From the NCBI RefSeq assembly GCF_012726265.1, contig NZ_JAASAG010000002.1:682001-746000 (forward strand): a stretch of DNA of 64,000 nucleotides, given 5' to 3'. Numbering within the stretch: the first letter of the stretch is position 1; each line of letters opens with the position of its first letter. This DNA comes from Streptomyces sp. HNM0575 (lineage in GTDB: Bacteria; Actinomycetota; Actinomycetes; Streptomycetales; Streptomycetaceae). The translations under genes were made by a program, and so were the position numbers. Shown here piece after piece: positions 1 to 9,501 of the stretch. The notes beneath the pieces are model-generated. The model saw nothing but the letters and a program-made list of their open reading frames with translations, had not been told where the DNA came from and made no database searches.

Positions 1-1
1 C

Positions 2-340
2 GGTACGTACGGGGCGAGCAAGGCGTGGGTCGTCCAGTTCACGCAGGGCGTCGCGAAGGACCTGGCGGGGTCGGGGGTGCGGCTGATGGCGCTGTGCCCC
101 GGATTCGTACGTACGGAGTTCCATGAGCGGGCCGGGATGGACGCGGGGAGCGTGCCGCGGTGGATGTGGCTCGACGCAGACGCGGTCACCGCCGCGGCGG
201 TGAAGGACCTGGCGCGCGCGAAGACGCTGTCGATTCCCGACGTGCGCTACAAGGTGCTGATGGGGGCGGTGCGGCTGCTGCCCCGTGAGCTGCTGTCGAA
301 GGCTTCCACGACCACGGGGCGGCGCTACGGGCCCCGTTGA
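2..340 (+). CDS. Short-chain dehydrogenase/reductase, C-terminal part (5' truncated by window edge)
   Basis: Open frame that enters from the window edge and ends at a TGA. The first residues read GTYGASKAW, which contains the YxxxK catalytic pair of classical SDR enzymes. They are followed by a helix and the conserved strand plus PG loop (LMALCPGFVRTEF) after the active site. About 112 residues are visible, which matches the last third of a ~250-residue Rossmann-fold NAD(P)-dependent oxidoreductase. The Rossmann glycine motif lies outside the window, so cofactor preference and substrate cannot be judged. It converges on groEL and shares the hairpin terminator at 392-426. Confidence 0.85.
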   Translation, partial: GTYGASKAWVVQFTQGVAKDLAGSGVRLMALCPGFVRTEFHERAGMDAGSVPRWMWLDADAVTAAAVKDLARAKTLSIPDVRYKVLMGAVRLLPRELLSKASTTTGRRYGPR

Positions 341-391
341 ACGAGTCTCATTGGACGCCGGCTGCACGCCGGGGCGCGAGAGAAGCGAACG

Positions 392-426
392 CCGAGGCCC
401 GGCACCCCGCGGGTGCCGGGCCTCGG
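392..426 (-). terminator. Hairpin terminator of the groES-groEL operon (probably bidirectional)
   Basis: Perfect 16-bp inverted repeat: 392-407 pairs with 411-426 around a 3-nt CGC loop. It lies 25 nt beyond the groEL stop codon and 50 nt beyond the SDR stop codon on the other strand. There is no U-tract, as is usual for actinobacterial terminators. The position between convergent genes suggests it stops transcripts from both sides. Confidence 0.8.
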
Positions 427-450
427 TCCGGTCGGCTCGGTGAGCCTGTG

Positions 451-2094
<1,644 letters not shown>

Positions 2095-2103
2095 TCAAAC
2101 GAA

Positions 2104-2158
2104 CCGCGCCCCGGCCCCGGTACATCTCGTATGCGATGCGGGAGGGACCGGGGCGCGG
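2104..2158 (-). other. Stem-loop in the groES-groEL intergenic region
   Basis: An 11-bp perfect GC stem (2104-2114 with 2148-2158) encloses a 33-nt loop and occupies most of the 108-nt gap between groES and groEL. Intercistronic hairpins of this kind can act as processing or partial termination sites that yield excess groES message. That role is inference here; only the inverted repeat is seen. Confidence 0.5.
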
Positions 2159-2184
2159 ATCAAGTGTCTTCCGGCTGCGGTGAC

Positions 2185-2490
2185 TTACTTCTCGACGATC
2201 GCGAGAACGTCGCGAGCCGAGAGGACGAGGTACTCCTCGCCGCTGTACTTCACCTCGGTGCCGCCGTACTTGCTGTACAGCACGATGTCGCCGACGTTCA
2301 CGTCGAGCGGCAGACGGTCGCCGTTCTCGAAGCGGCCCGGGCCCACAGCCAGGACGGTGCCCTCCTGGGGCTTCTCCTTGGCGGTGTCAGGAATGACCAG
2401 GCCCGAGGCCGTGGTCTCCTCGGCGTCGAGCGGCTGGACCACGATGCGGTCCTCGAGCGGCTTGATGGCAACCTTGCTGGCGGTCGTCAC
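2185..2490 (-). CDS. groES: 10-kDa co-chaperonin GroES
   Basis: A 101-residue GroES that caps the GroEL chamber. The start is the GTG giving (M)[15 protein letters not shown]. It is preceded by a strong GGGGGAGGT ribosome site about 6 nt away. Upstream in-frame codons run into the operator region and are not typical coding sequence. The mobile loop ([20 protein letters not shown]) and the conserved segment [17 protein letters not shown] are present. First gene of the groES-groEL operon, with HrcA/CIRCE regulation visible upstream. Confidence 0.98.
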   Translation of the reverse strand: MTTASKVAIKPLEDRIVVQPLDAEETTASGLVIPDTAKEKPQEGTVLAVGPGRFENGDRLPLDVNVGDIVLYSKYGGTEVKYSGEEYLVLSARDVLAIVEK

Positions 2491-2594
2491 GATCCGACCT
2501 CCCCCTTCGGAGATCTCATAACGGGGTCTTATGTCTGGGGTGGCGACCTGGCAGATCCGTCGTCGCGGGTGCCGGATCTTCCCGTCGCTTTCGT

Positions 2595-2621
2595 CTGGCA
2601 CTCGCCCTGGGAGAGTGCCAG
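2595..2621. promoter_or_regulatory. CIRCE operator (promoter-proximal copy), HrcA binding site
   Basis: Perfect inverted repeat CTGGCACTC-N9-GAGTGCCAG, matching the CIRCE consensus TTAGCACTC-N9-GAGTGCTAA except at the outer bases. It lies just downstream of the -10 element, over the expected transcription start of groES. HrcA bound here would block initiation under non-stress conditions. Confidence 0.92.
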
Positions 2622-2626
2622 GGTCG

Positions 2627-2655
2627 ACATTATGCCGCGGTTAGCACTCCGTCAA
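2627..2655 (-). promoter_or_regulatory. groES-groEL promoter (sigma70/HrdB-like)
   Basis: On the minus strand, TTGACG (2650-2655) is followed after exactly 17 nt by TAATGT (2627-2632), a good vegetative promoter match. The -35 hexamer sits in the spacer of the upstream CIRCE site and the start site falls in the downstream CIRCE site. Both operators are therefore positioned to repress. Predicted start is around 2620. Confidence 0.8.
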
Positions 2656-2667
2656 CCAGAGTGCCAG
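2641..2667. promoter_or_regulatory. CIRCE operator (distal copy), HrcA binding site
   Basis: TTAGCACTC-N9-GAGTGCCAG. The left arm is an exact match to the CIRCE consensus and the right arm matches at 7 of 9 positions. The start of this copy is 46 nt from the start of the first, and it encloses the -35 region of the groES promoter. Tandem CIRCE upstream of groES fits HrcA-controlled heat-shock operons in actinobacteria. Confidence 0.92.
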
Positions 2668-2729
2668 TCGTGCGAGCCGCGTCCCTCCCCGGGGGCCGTC
2701 GTTGCGGACGGTGGCGGGAGAATGCGCGG

Positions 2730-3977
2730 GTGGACCGTGAGTCGTTCGCCGCGCTGCTCGGCGATGAAGGACAGGCGCTGCTGGGGTCGTTGGAGGGGTA
2801 CGAGCCGGAGCGCGAACTGGCCGTGGCGACGCGGCTGCGCCGTACCCACGCACCGGAACTGGTCTCTGCCGCCATGGCCCAGGCCCGGCTGCGGCAGCGC
2901 GCGGCGGCGAAGTTCGGCGAAGCGGACGCCGCGCGGATGTACTTCACGCCGGACGGGCTGGAGCAGTCGACGAGGGCGGGCGTCGCCGCGTACCGGGCGG
3001 AGCGCTTCTCCGCGCTCGGTGTGCCGCGCCTGGCCGATCTGTGCTGCGGAGTCGGCGGCGACGCGATGGCGCTGGCGCGCGCCGGAATCCGCGTACTGGC
3101 CGTCGACAGCGACCCGTTGACGTGCGACGTCGTACGGGCGAACGCGGCGGCCCTCGGGCTCGGCGACCGTATCGAGGTCCGCTGCGGCGAGGTGCGCGAC
3201 GCCGACGTCTCCGGCTGCGACGCCCTGTTCGTGGACCCCGCGCGCCGGGGCGGCAGGGGGCGGATCTTCGATCCCGAGGCGTATTCGCCGCCGCTTTCGT
3301 GGGCGGTGGAGGCCGCCCGGCGGGTCTCGTACTCGGCGCTGAAGGTGGCGCCGGGCATTCCGCACGAGGCCGTTCCCGTGGACGCCGAGGCGGAGTGGAT
3401 CTCGGACTCGGGAGATGTGAAGGAGGCCGTGCTCTGGTTCGGGACGGGGAGCGGCCCGGCGGAGGACGCGGTCACGAGAACCGCGGTGGGCACGGCAGCG
3501 GATACGGCGGGGAGTTCCCTCGTACGAGCGACGCTGCTGCCGGGCCGGCATTCACTCTCGTCACGCGGGCTGCCCGATCCGCCCGTCGGTCCGGTGGGCC
3601 GCTATCTGTACGAGCCGGACGGTGCGGTCGTACGGGCGCACCTGGTCGCCGAGGTGGCCGAGGAGCTGGGAGGGAGGCTCGTCGACCCGACGATCGCCTA
3701 TGTCACGTGCGACGAGGCGCACTTCAGCCCGTATGCGACGGGTTACGAGATCACCGACGTGATGCCGTTCCAGCTCAAGCGGCTGCGGGCGCTGCTGCGC
3801 GAGCGCGGGGTCGGCGTGGCCGCCGTCAAGAAGCGCGGCTCGGCCGTGGATCCGGCGGAGCTGCGCAAGAAGCTCAGGCTCGAAGGGCCGCACGAGTGCA
3901 CGGTGTTCCTCACGAGGGTCGCGGGGGCGCCGACGGTGCTGCTGGGGCAGCCGCTCGGGGCTCGGGCGGACGCCTAG
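2730..3977 (+). CDS. Class I SAM-dependent methyltransferase with THUMP-like C-terminal domain
   Basis: A 415-residue protein transcribed divergently from groES. The GTG start at 2730 has GCGGGAG about 9 nt upstream; longer in-frame starts would lie inside the CIRCE operator and are rejected. The N-terminal ~95 residues are helical. The SAM-binding motif LADLCCGVGGDAMALA, an acidic residue at the end of the next strand (AVDSDP) and a DPAR motif follow. The last ~80 residues contain FQLKRLRALLRERGVG and KKRGSAVDP, the THUMP-like RNA-binding module found in a widespread actinobacterial family. An RNA (probably tRNA) methyltransferase is the likely role, but the modified base is unknown. Confidence 0.85.
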   Translation: MDRESFAALLGDEGQALLGSLEGYEPERELAVATRLRRTHAPELVSAAMAQARLRQRAAAKFGEADAARMYFTPDGLEQSTRAGVAAYRAERFSALGVPRLADLCCGVGGDAMALARAGIRVLAVDSDPLTCDVVRANAAALGLGDRIEVRCGEVRDADVSGCDALFVDPARRGGRGRIFDPEAYSPPLSWAVEAARRVSYSALKVAPGIPHEAVPVDAEAEWISDSGDVKEAVLWFGTGSGPAEDAVTRTAVGTAADTAGSSLVRATLLPGRHSLSSRGLPDPPVGPVGRYLYEPDGAVVRAHLVAEVAEELGGRLVDPTIAYVTCDEAHFSPYATGYEITDVMPFQLKRLRALLRERGVGVAAVKKRGSAVDPAELRKKLRLEGPHECTVFLTRVAGAPTVLLGQPLGARADA

Positions 3978-4005
3978 ACCGGTCCGGCTCCAGCCGCGCA
4001 CGCGG

Positions 4006-4105
4006 CCCGAGGAGTCGCGCCGTGAGGAGTTACGGCCCGAGGAGTTACTGCCCGAGGAGTTACTGCCCGAGGAGTTACTGCCCGAGGAGTTACTGCCCGA
4101 GGGGC
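4006..4105. repeat. 15-bp tandem repeat, about 6.5 copies
   Basis: Unit CCCGAGGAGTTACTG. Four identical copies occupy 4036-4095, flanked by two diverged copies (4006-4035) and a partial copy (4096-4105). It fills the gap between the convergent methyltransferase gene and the small gene at 4112, starting 28 nt past one stop codon and ending 6 nt before the other. No coding function is apparent; it looks like slippage expansion of intergenic sequence. Confidence 0.9.
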
Positions 4106-4111
4106 CGGGCG

Positions 4112-4360
4112 TCAGACCTGCTCGAACCGCCAGCGGTGCACCGGGCGGGCGGCCAACCGGCGGGGAGGGTCCGGGAGTTCGGGCAGCTCCGCGGAGATCT
4201 CGGCGGACCACCAGGTGATCACCAGCACGCGGTCGCCGGCGGCCCTGAAGGTCTCCCGGCGTTGCGGGGAGGCGTCCAGGCCCTGTTCGCGGGCCCACGA
4301 GAGCAGTTCGCCGCCGCGGCCCTCGGGTGCCTTGGCCTCCCACATCAGGGCGACGGTCAT
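4112..4360 (-). CDS. Conserved hypothetical protein (82 aa) coupled to tsaD
   Basis: A small protein starting [20 protein letters not shown]. Its ATG overlaps the tsaD stop codon by 4 nt (ATGA), a sign of translational coupling. The sequence has no signal peptide or membrane segment. It reads like a compact alpha/beta ferredoxin-like protein (strand VALMWEAKA, helix, strand [10 protein letters not shown]). I do not recognise a family with certainty. As last gene of the tsaB-rimI-tsaD unit it is co-expressed with t6A synthesis genes. Confidence 0.75.
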   Translation of the reverse strand: MTVALMWEAKAPEGRGGELLSWAREQGLDASPQRRETFRAAGDRVLVITWWSAEISAELPELPDPPRRLAARPVHRWRFEQV

Positions 4361-5496
4361 GAGTAGAGGTTCTCCCGGCTCAACTCGTGCACGTGGTCGT
4401 GGGAGTGGCCGCCGTCGTGGGAGTGGCCGTGGCCGTCCGAGCCTTCGTGCGGCTTGCCCGGCAGATGCGGCTCGGTGACCGGGAGCGAGGAGTCGGCGGG
4501 CAGGTCCCAGTGCGATACGGGGCGGCGGCGGGCGACCATCTCCGCACCGAGTGCCGCGACCATCGCCCCGTTGTCCGTGCACAACTTCGGTCGGGGCACG
4601 CGCAGTCGGATGCCCGCGGCCGTGCAGCGCTCCTCGGCCATGGCGCGCAGCCGTGAGTTGGCGGCGACTCCTCCGCCGATCATCAGGTGGTCGACGCCCT
4701 CGTCCTTGCAGGCGCGGACGGCCTTGCGCGTCAGCACGTCGGTGACCGCCTCCTGGAAGGACGCGCTGACGTCCCGTACGGGCACCTCCTCGCCCGCGTT
4801 GCGCTTCGCCTCGATCCAGCGCGCGACGGCGGTCTTCAGGCCGGAGAAGGAGAAGTCGTACGGGGCGTCCCGCGGGCCCGTGAGACCCCGCGGGAAGGCG
4901 ATCGCCCCCGGGTCGCCCTCGCGCGCGTACCGGTCGATGACGGGTCCGCCGGGGAAGCCGAGGTCGAGCACGCGCGCCACCTTGTCGAAGGCCTCGCCCG
5001 CCGCGTCGTCGATGGTCGAGCCCAGCGGGCGCACGTCGGAGGTGATGTCGGGCGCGAGCAGGAGGGAGGAGTGCCCGCCGGAGACCAGGAGGGCCATCGT
5101 CGGCTCGGGCAGGGCGCCGTGTTCGAGCTGGTCGACGCAGATGTGGGACGCGAGGTGGTTGACGCCGTAGAGCGGCTTGCCGAGTGCGTACGCGTACGCC
5201 TTCGCCGCGCTCACGCCGACCAGCAGGGCGCCCGCGAGGCCGGGTCCGGCGGTGACGGCGACGGCGTCGAGGTCGGTGGCCGAGACGCGGGCCTCGCGAA
5301 GTGCCCGTTCGATGGTGGGGACCATGGCCTCGAGGTGGGCGCGGCTGGCGACCTCCGGGACGACGCCGCCGAAGCGCGCGTGCTCGTCGACGCTGGAGGC
5401 GATGGCGTCGGCGAGCAGCGTGTGGCCGCGGACGATGCCGACGCCGGTCTCGTCGCAGGAGGTCTCGATGCCGAGGACGAGGGGTTCGTCAGCCAT
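4357..5496 (-). CDS. tsaD: tRNA N6-threonylcarbamoyladenosine transferase TsaD
   Basis: A 379-residue ASKHA-fold enzyme that transfers the threonylcarbamoyl group to A37 of ANN-decoding tRNAs, with TsaB and TsaE. The start [17 protein letters not shown] carries the phosphate-1 motif. The metal motif HxxxH region is present around [11 protein letters not shown], as is the conserved segment [13 protein letters not shown]. The last ~35 residues are a His-rich extension ([18 protein letters not shown]) that is not part of the catalytic fold. The gene overlaps rimI by 8 nt upstream and the 82-aa gene by 4 nt downstream, so the three form one operon. Confidence 0.96.
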   Translation of the reverse strand: MADEPLVLGIETSCDETGVGIVRGHTLLADAIASSVDEHARFGGVVPEVASRAHLEAMVPTIERALREARVSATDLDAVAVTAGPGLAGALLVGVSAAKAYAYALGKPLYGVNHLASHICVDQLEHGALPEPTMALLVSGGHSSLLLAPDITSDVRPLGSTIDDAAGEAFDKVARVLDLGFPGGPVIDRYAREGDPGAIAFPRGLTGPRDAPYDFSFSGLKTAVARWIEAKRNAGEEVPVRDVSASFQEAVTDVLTRKAVRACKDEGVDHLMIGGGVAANSRLRAMAEERCTAAGIRLRVPRPKLCTDNGAMVAALGAEMVARRRPVSHWDLPADSSLPVTEPHLPGKPHEGSDGHGHSHDGGHSHDHVHELSRENLYS

Positions 5497-6103
5497 GGGT
5501 CTTCGTTCCTTGGGGAGGGCTCGTCGAGGGAGTGGGAGGGCCGGACGGGGTGGACCGGGTGGACGGATCGGACGGATCGGATGCGGCCGGAGAGGCGGCG
5601 GGGCCGCCGGACCGGCCGCCGGCCGGGTTCTCCAGGCGCATCACGAGGGCGTCGACGTTGCCCGGCTGGTAGTAGCCGCGCCGCAGTCCGATCCTGGTGA
5701 AGCCGAAGCGCTCGTAGAGGCGCTGTGCGGGTGCGTTGTCGACACGCACCTCGAGCATCACCTCGTGGCACCCGAACTCGTCGGCTGCGGCGAGGAGTTC
5801 GCCGAGCAGCCGGGCGCCGAGGCCGGCGCCCCGGTGGGACGGGAGCACGCCGATGGTCTGGATGTCGCCGGTGCCGCCGACGGCCGCGAGGCCGCCGTAA
5901 CCGACGAGGGTGCGGCCGCCGTCGCCGTCGGGGACCTCGGCCACCAGGTAGCGCCGGGTGGCACCGGGGCCGCGGGCGTGCGCCAGCTCGGACCAGAAGA
6001 GCCCGGCGGACCAGGCGTCCTCGGGGAAGAGGACCCGTTCGAGACCGAGCACGCCCTCGATGTCCCACCAGCGCATCTCGCGCAGCACCACGTCCGCGCC
6101 CAT
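5489..6103 (-). CDS. rimI: Ribosomal-protein-alanine N-acetyltransferase RimI
   Basis: A 204-residue GNAT protein. Start [18 protein letters not shown], with GGAGGG upstream. The acetyl-CoA pyrophosphate loop [12 protein letters not shown] is at about 89-100. The characteristic RimI end [20 protein letters not shown] follows at 141-160. RimI acetylates the N-terminal Ala of S18, and its gene sits between tsaB and tsaD in many bacteria, as here. Residues 160-204 are a Ser/Pro/Thr-rich tail beyond the normal end of the family. It overlaps tsaD by 8 nt and follows tsaB by 29 nt. Confidence 0.93.
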   Translation of the reverse strand: MGADVVLREMRWWDIEGVLGLERVLFPEDAWSAGLFWSELAHARGPGATRRYLVAEVPDGDGGRTLVGYGGLAAVGGTGDIQTIGVLPSHRGAGLGARLLGELLAAADEFGCHEVMLEVRVDNAPAQRLYERFGFTRIGLRRGYYQPGNVDALVMRLENPAGGRSGGPAASPAASDPSDPSTRSTPSGPPTPSTSPPQGTKTHG

Positions 6104-6132
6104 GCGGTGGCTTCCCTCCGCGGCGGTACGGG

Positions 6133-6798
6133 TCACCTCGGCGTGACCACCTTGTAGTTGGCGGGGACGCGGGCGTCCGGGCGGCGCAGATAGAGCGGCC
6201 GCGGGGGCGGGAACTCCTCGCCCTTCGCCAGCTTCTCCGCGGCGAGGCAGGCCAGCGGGGCGGCCGACTGGTCGAGCGGGAGGTCGGTACGCAGCCCGGT
6301 GAACACCTCCTCGTAGAGCCGTGCGCCGGCGCCGACGGCGGGCATCGCCGTGACGTCGGGGGGCAGCTCGCCGGGGCGGTCGACGGCGGGGTCGCCGACG
6401 CGGGTGCGGGCGTCGGCGAACCGCGCCCAGTAGACCTCCTTGCGGCGGGCGTCCGTCGCCACGACGAAGGGGGACTCCAGGCCGGAGGCGTACGCGATGC
6501 CGTCGAGCGTGCACAGCCCGAGCACGGGAATGCCGAGGGCGGCGCCGAAGGTCTGCGCGGTGGTCAGCCCGACCCGCAGCCCGGTGTACGGACCGGGGCC
6601 CGTGCCCACGACGATGCGGTCGACCTCCTGGAGCGGGCGGCCCGCCTCGCGCAGCACGCGATCGACCGACGGCAGCAGCAGTTCGCCGTGGCGGCGGGCG
6701 TCGGTCTGGTCGGAGGCCGCGAGGAGGCGGTCGCCGTCGGTCTCGTAGAGCGCGACGGTGACGGCCGGGGTGGCGGTGTCTAGAGCGAGCAGCAGCAC
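6133..6798 (-). CDS. tsaB: tRNA threonylcarbamoyladenosine biosynthesis protein TsaB
   Basis: A 221-residue inactive homologue of TsaD that forms the scaffold heterodimer with it. The N-terminus MLLLALDTATPAVTVALYE matches the ASKHA phosphate-1 strand, followed by GTGPGPYTGLRVGLTTAQTF, the hallmark TsaB segment. The catalytic metal-binding histidines of TsaD are absent, as expected. First gene of tsaB-rimI-tsaD. It probably shares transcription with the DUF2993 gene upstream or uses a promoter in the repeat-containing 286-nt gap. Confidence 0.95.
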   Translation of the reverse strand: MLLLALDTATPAVTVALYETDGDRLLAASDQTDARRHGELLLPSVDRVLREAGRPLQEVDRIVVGTGPGPYTGLRVGLTTAQTFGAALGIPVLGLCTLDGIAYASGLESPFVVATDARRKEVYWARFADARTRVGDPAVDRPGELPPDVTAMPAVGAGARLYEEVFTGLRTDLPLDQSAAPLACLAAEKLAKGEEFPPPRPLYLRRPDARVPANYKVVTPR

Positions 6799-6876
6799 GG
6801 TTGCCAGCCTACGGCCGAAAGCGGGCGGCCGGTCCCAGGGGCCGGAGCGCGACGCTTTCGGGTGAGGGCGGGGGGG

Positions 6877-6940
6877 CGGGAACTGGGCGCGAGGGGAACG
6901 GGAACTGGGCGCGAGGGGAACGGGAACTGGGCGCGAGGGG
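6877..6940. repeat. 22-bp tandem repeat, three copies
   Basis: Three near-identical copies of a 22-bp unit beginning CGGGAACTGGGCGCGAGGGG, at 6877-6898, 6899-6920 and 6921-6940 (last copy 2 nt short). They lie in the 286-nt gap between the DUF2993 gene and tsaB. No open reading frame or known signal is associated. Confidence 0.88.
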
Positions 6941-7013
6941 GCGAGGGCGCCGGGAGGGGCCGGGGGCGGGATGTGACGAGGGGCGCGCGCCGCGCGCGGT
7001 CCGCCGGTGTTCC

Positions 7014-7080
7014 GTAACGCCGGTACGCCGGTACGCCGGTGCCCCGGTGTTCCGGTACGCCGGTGCTCCGGTACGCCGCC
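7014..7080. repeat. Imperfect CGGTACGC/CGGTGCCC short tandem repeat
   Basis: A run of about seven diverged units of 8-9 bp built on CCGGTACG or CCGGTGxx. It starts about 70 nt downstream of the 22-bp repeat and ends at the 3' end of the DUF2993 gene (stop at 7085). It is another slippage-type expansion abutting a stop codon. Confidence 0.75.
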
Positions 7081-7084
7081 GGCG

Positions 7085-8548
7085 TCAGCGCTGTCCCGCG
7101 GGCCCCTGCTTCATGTGGCTCGCGCCGCCGAAGGGCATGTCCGAGCCCGTCAGCTTCGCCCGTATCCCGTCCTTCTCGACGGAGATCTCGCGCAGGCGTA
7201 CGTCCCCCGGGACCTTGGGAAGCCGTACCGACAGCGACAGCTTCTCCGCCAGCTTCGGCTCCTCGATCTTCTTCAGGCTCTGGATGAGGGCGGGGTCGAC
7301 GCCGATCCGCTTCAGCAGGGAGGGGTGCTCGAGGAGCACGTCCAGCATGTTGATCTTCATCAGCTTGTCGACGAAGCGCGGGGCGCCCGTGGTCCGGCGC
7401 AGCTCCGTCTCGCTGCGGCGTACCAGCGCGGCGCGCTCGGGCGTGAGCCCGAACCTCTTCGCCACCGCGCCGACCCTGAAGAGCGCCTTCGCCTCCGCCG
7501 CGTCCCGCCTGATGCGTTCCGCGACGGGACGGGCCAGCCGCAGGCCGCCGTCGTCGCCGGGCGTGTACGAGAAGAGCCCGGGGACCCTCAGCCGCATGCG
7601 GTCCACCGTCGTGCCGACGCCGTGGTCGCCGGTGCGCCGCAGATGGGCGCGCGCACCGACCTCGACCCGCTTGCCCGCCACCGGCAACTCGCCGTGCGCC
7701 AGTACCGAGTCGTGGCCGCCGTCGGTGAAGTCCACCTGGGAGGTGCCGAGTTCGCGGTCGAGGTCGTCGAAGTCGAGCAGCACGTAGCCCTTCATACGGC
7801 CCAGCACCGCGCCCTTGATGGCGGACGGGGCGCCGCCCACGATCCGTACGTCGTCGACGGAGCCCCTGACCTGCGCGACGGATATCCGCCCGGCGGGCAT
7901 GTCGGGGACGGCGATGTCGACGTGGTCGAGCCGCCCGGCCCCGACCTGGGTGAGGAACGGGAACCCCCCGATGTGCACCTCGGGTTCGGCGTGCAGCTTG
8001 AGGGCGCTCTGCACCTTCTCGGCGGCCTTGTTCTCCGCGTACAGGGCGGCCCAGCGGTCGCCGACGAAGAGGAACGCGAGCAGGACGCCGACCGCGACGG
8101 CGGTCTTGACGGCCCTGCCCACGAGCGAGGCACGGCGCCTGCGCACGGCGCGCAGATACGGCATCCGGTCGGCGTCGTAACGGCCTTCTTCGCTGCCGTC
8201 GTCGTGATCGTCGTCGTCCGGACGGAGAGTGAAGCCGAGGGGGCCCTCCCCGTACACCTCGTGCACGTCGCCGCTGAAGTCGTCGTACGGGCTGCCGTAG
8301 AGGCCGGAGCCGGCCGACGGCCGCCCGTCCGTGCCGAGTTCGGGGCCGTAGGCGGGGGCCGGACCGGGATCGGTACCTGGACCGGCACCTGGATCGGGTC
8401 GTGGATCGGGTCGTGCCGCGAGCGCGTCGTACGGGCTGGGTCTGGAGGGCGCGACCGGGGGCACATCCGGGGCGGCCAGCTCCTCGTAAGGATTCCGTGC
8501 CGTCCTTGTCCAACCTGTGGAACTTGTCGGGGGGCGGTGCGCGCTCAT
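7085..8548 (-). CDS. DUF2993/LmeA-family phospholipid-binding membrane protein
   Basis: A 487-residue protein, if started at MSAHRPPTSSTGW. The N-terminal ~120 residues are Pro/Asp/Gly-rich and cytoplasmic in character. A basic stretch (RRRRASLVGR) is followed by one membrane segment (about 115-140). The rest is an exported beta-rich domain of the DUF2993 type (AEKVQSALKLHAEPEVHIGG, PFLTQVGAGRLDHVDI), the family of mycobacterial LmeA. Lipid-linked envelope work is plausible but unproven. The start is uncertain: an in-frame TTG at 8584 and a GTG at 8551 are possible, and no candidate has a clear ribosome site. Confidence 0.75.
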   Translation of the reverse strand: MSAHRPPTSSTGWTRTARNPYEELAAPDVPPVAPSRPSPYDALAARPDPRPDPGAGPGTDPGPAPAYGPELGTDGRPSAGSGLYGSPYDDFSGDVHEVYGEGPLGFTLRPDDDDHDDGSEEGRYDADRMPYLRAVRRRRASLVGRAVKTAVAVGVLLAFLFVGDRWAALYAENKAAEKVQSALKLHAEPEVHIGGFPFLTQVGAGRLDHVDIAVPDMPAGRISVAQVRGSVDDVRIVGGAPSAIKGAVLGRMKGYVLLDFDDLDRELGTSQVDFTDGGHDSVLAHGELPVAGKRVEVGARAHLRRTGDHGVGTTVDRMRLRVPGLFSYTPGDDGGLRLARPVAERIRRDAAEAKALFRVGAVAKRFGLTPERAALVRRSETELRRTTGAPRFVDKLMKINMLDVLLEHPSLLKRIGVDPALIQSLKKIEEPKLAEKLSLSVRLPKVPGDVRLREISVEKDGIRAKLTGSDMPFGGASHMKQGPAGQR

Positions 8549-8797
8549 CACCTTATGCGAACACAAGGGCGACAGGATCTCCAACTTCCGCCGGTGGAAA
8601 GGCAGACGAAGGGGGCGGCGAAGGCCGCGGCCTCACCGGCGGCCTCACCCGCGGCAGCCGTCGCCGGAATTCGGAGCGGAAGCCGAACGCGGGGCGTGGT
8701 GCCGGGCCCGTGAGCGCCCGGCGGCCCGGCCGGTCCGTCTTCACCTGCTGCTACCGTCGACGCGAGTAACGAGGACTGTGAGAGGTGGCGGCGCACG

Positions 8798-9352
8798 GTG
8801 GCACGTGGCAGCAGCGCGGGGGCGGTCGTGGCCGGACTTACGGCGGCGGCGCTCGCCGTCATCGGTTTCTTCACCTACCAGGCGAGCGCCGCGCAGGACC
8901 ACGCGAAGGCGGACTCGTCCGACGAACGCGGCGGCGCGGCAGCGTCCGAGCGCGAGAAGCAGGAGAGGGAGAACAACCTGCCCGCGTTCTCCGGTGCGGG
9001 CGAGCGCGTGGTGTACGACCTCGACCGCGACCGGGTCTGGCTGATGGGCCGGGACCAGGAGGTCAAGCGCACCTTCCGGGTGACTCCCAGCTCAGTGGAC
9101 CCCAAGCCCGGGACGTACAAGGTCGAATCGCGCGCTCCGCATGTGACGGGCTCGGACGGTGTCCCCGTGGAGAACGTGGTGCGCTTCGCCACGAGCCAGG
9201 GCACGACCATAGGGTTCAGCGCCGCGCTGGACGGCTCGCTGCCGGAGGCCGAGCCCGGCTCGCAGACCGGCGGGATCCGGGAGCACCGGGCCGACGGCGA
9301 GGCGATGTGGCTGTTCGCGACGATCGGCACGAAGGTCGTGGTGGTCCGCTAG
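8798..9352 (+). CDS. Membrane-anchored protein resembling a catalytically inactive L,D-transpeptidase (YkuD-like)
   Basis: A 184-residue protein with GTG start and AGAGGTGG upstream. Residues 6-29 form a membrane anchor, then a charged linker to about 60. The domain 68-184 follows the YkuD pattern: a strand VVYDLDRDRVWLM, then FRVTPSSVDPKPGTYKVESR, then a C-terminal TGGIREHRADGEAMWLFATIGTKVVVV. In active enzymes the last segment reads SHGCIR...GTPVVV. Here the catalytic Cys position is Gly159 and the upstream His (IGFHG) is Ser (IGFSA). The fold assignment is my inference from motif order. Divergent from the DUF2993 gene. Confidence 0.65.
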   Translation: MARGSSAGAVVAGLTAAALAVIGFFTYQASAAQDHAKADSSDERGGAAASEREKQERENNLPAFSGAGERVVYDLDRDRVWLMGRDQEVKRTFRVTPSSVDPKPGTYKVESRAPHVTGSDGVPVENVVRFATSQGTTIGFSAALDGSLPEAEPGSQTGGIREHRADGEAMWLFATIGTKVVVVR

Positions 9353-9399
9353 CAGCGGATCTCCCGGGCCCGGGCCCTTCGGAACGCCGGGGGCTGTCG

Positions 9400-9421
9400 C
9401 GGCCGACGGGCCTGTCGGCCG
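9400..9421. terminator. Possible hairpin terminator between convergent genes
   Basis: An 8-bp GC stem (9400-9407 with 9414-9421, loop GGGCCT) lies 47 nt after the stop of the YkuD-like gene and about 80 nt after the stop of the small minus-strand gene. No U-tract. Suggestive only. Confidence 0.4.
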
Positions 9422-9501
9422 AGGGACGTGGCGGGACCGAGGGGTCTGTGGACCGGGGGCCTGTCGGTTCGGGGTGCCCGGCCGGAGCCTTCCGACGAGG
9501 G

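Noticed and set aside
3561..4343. Minus-strand protein with SSGSN repeats over the 15-bp tandem repeat
   Set aside because: Overlaps the methyltransferase gene antisense and depends on the intergenic repeat being a multiple of three; no ribosome site.
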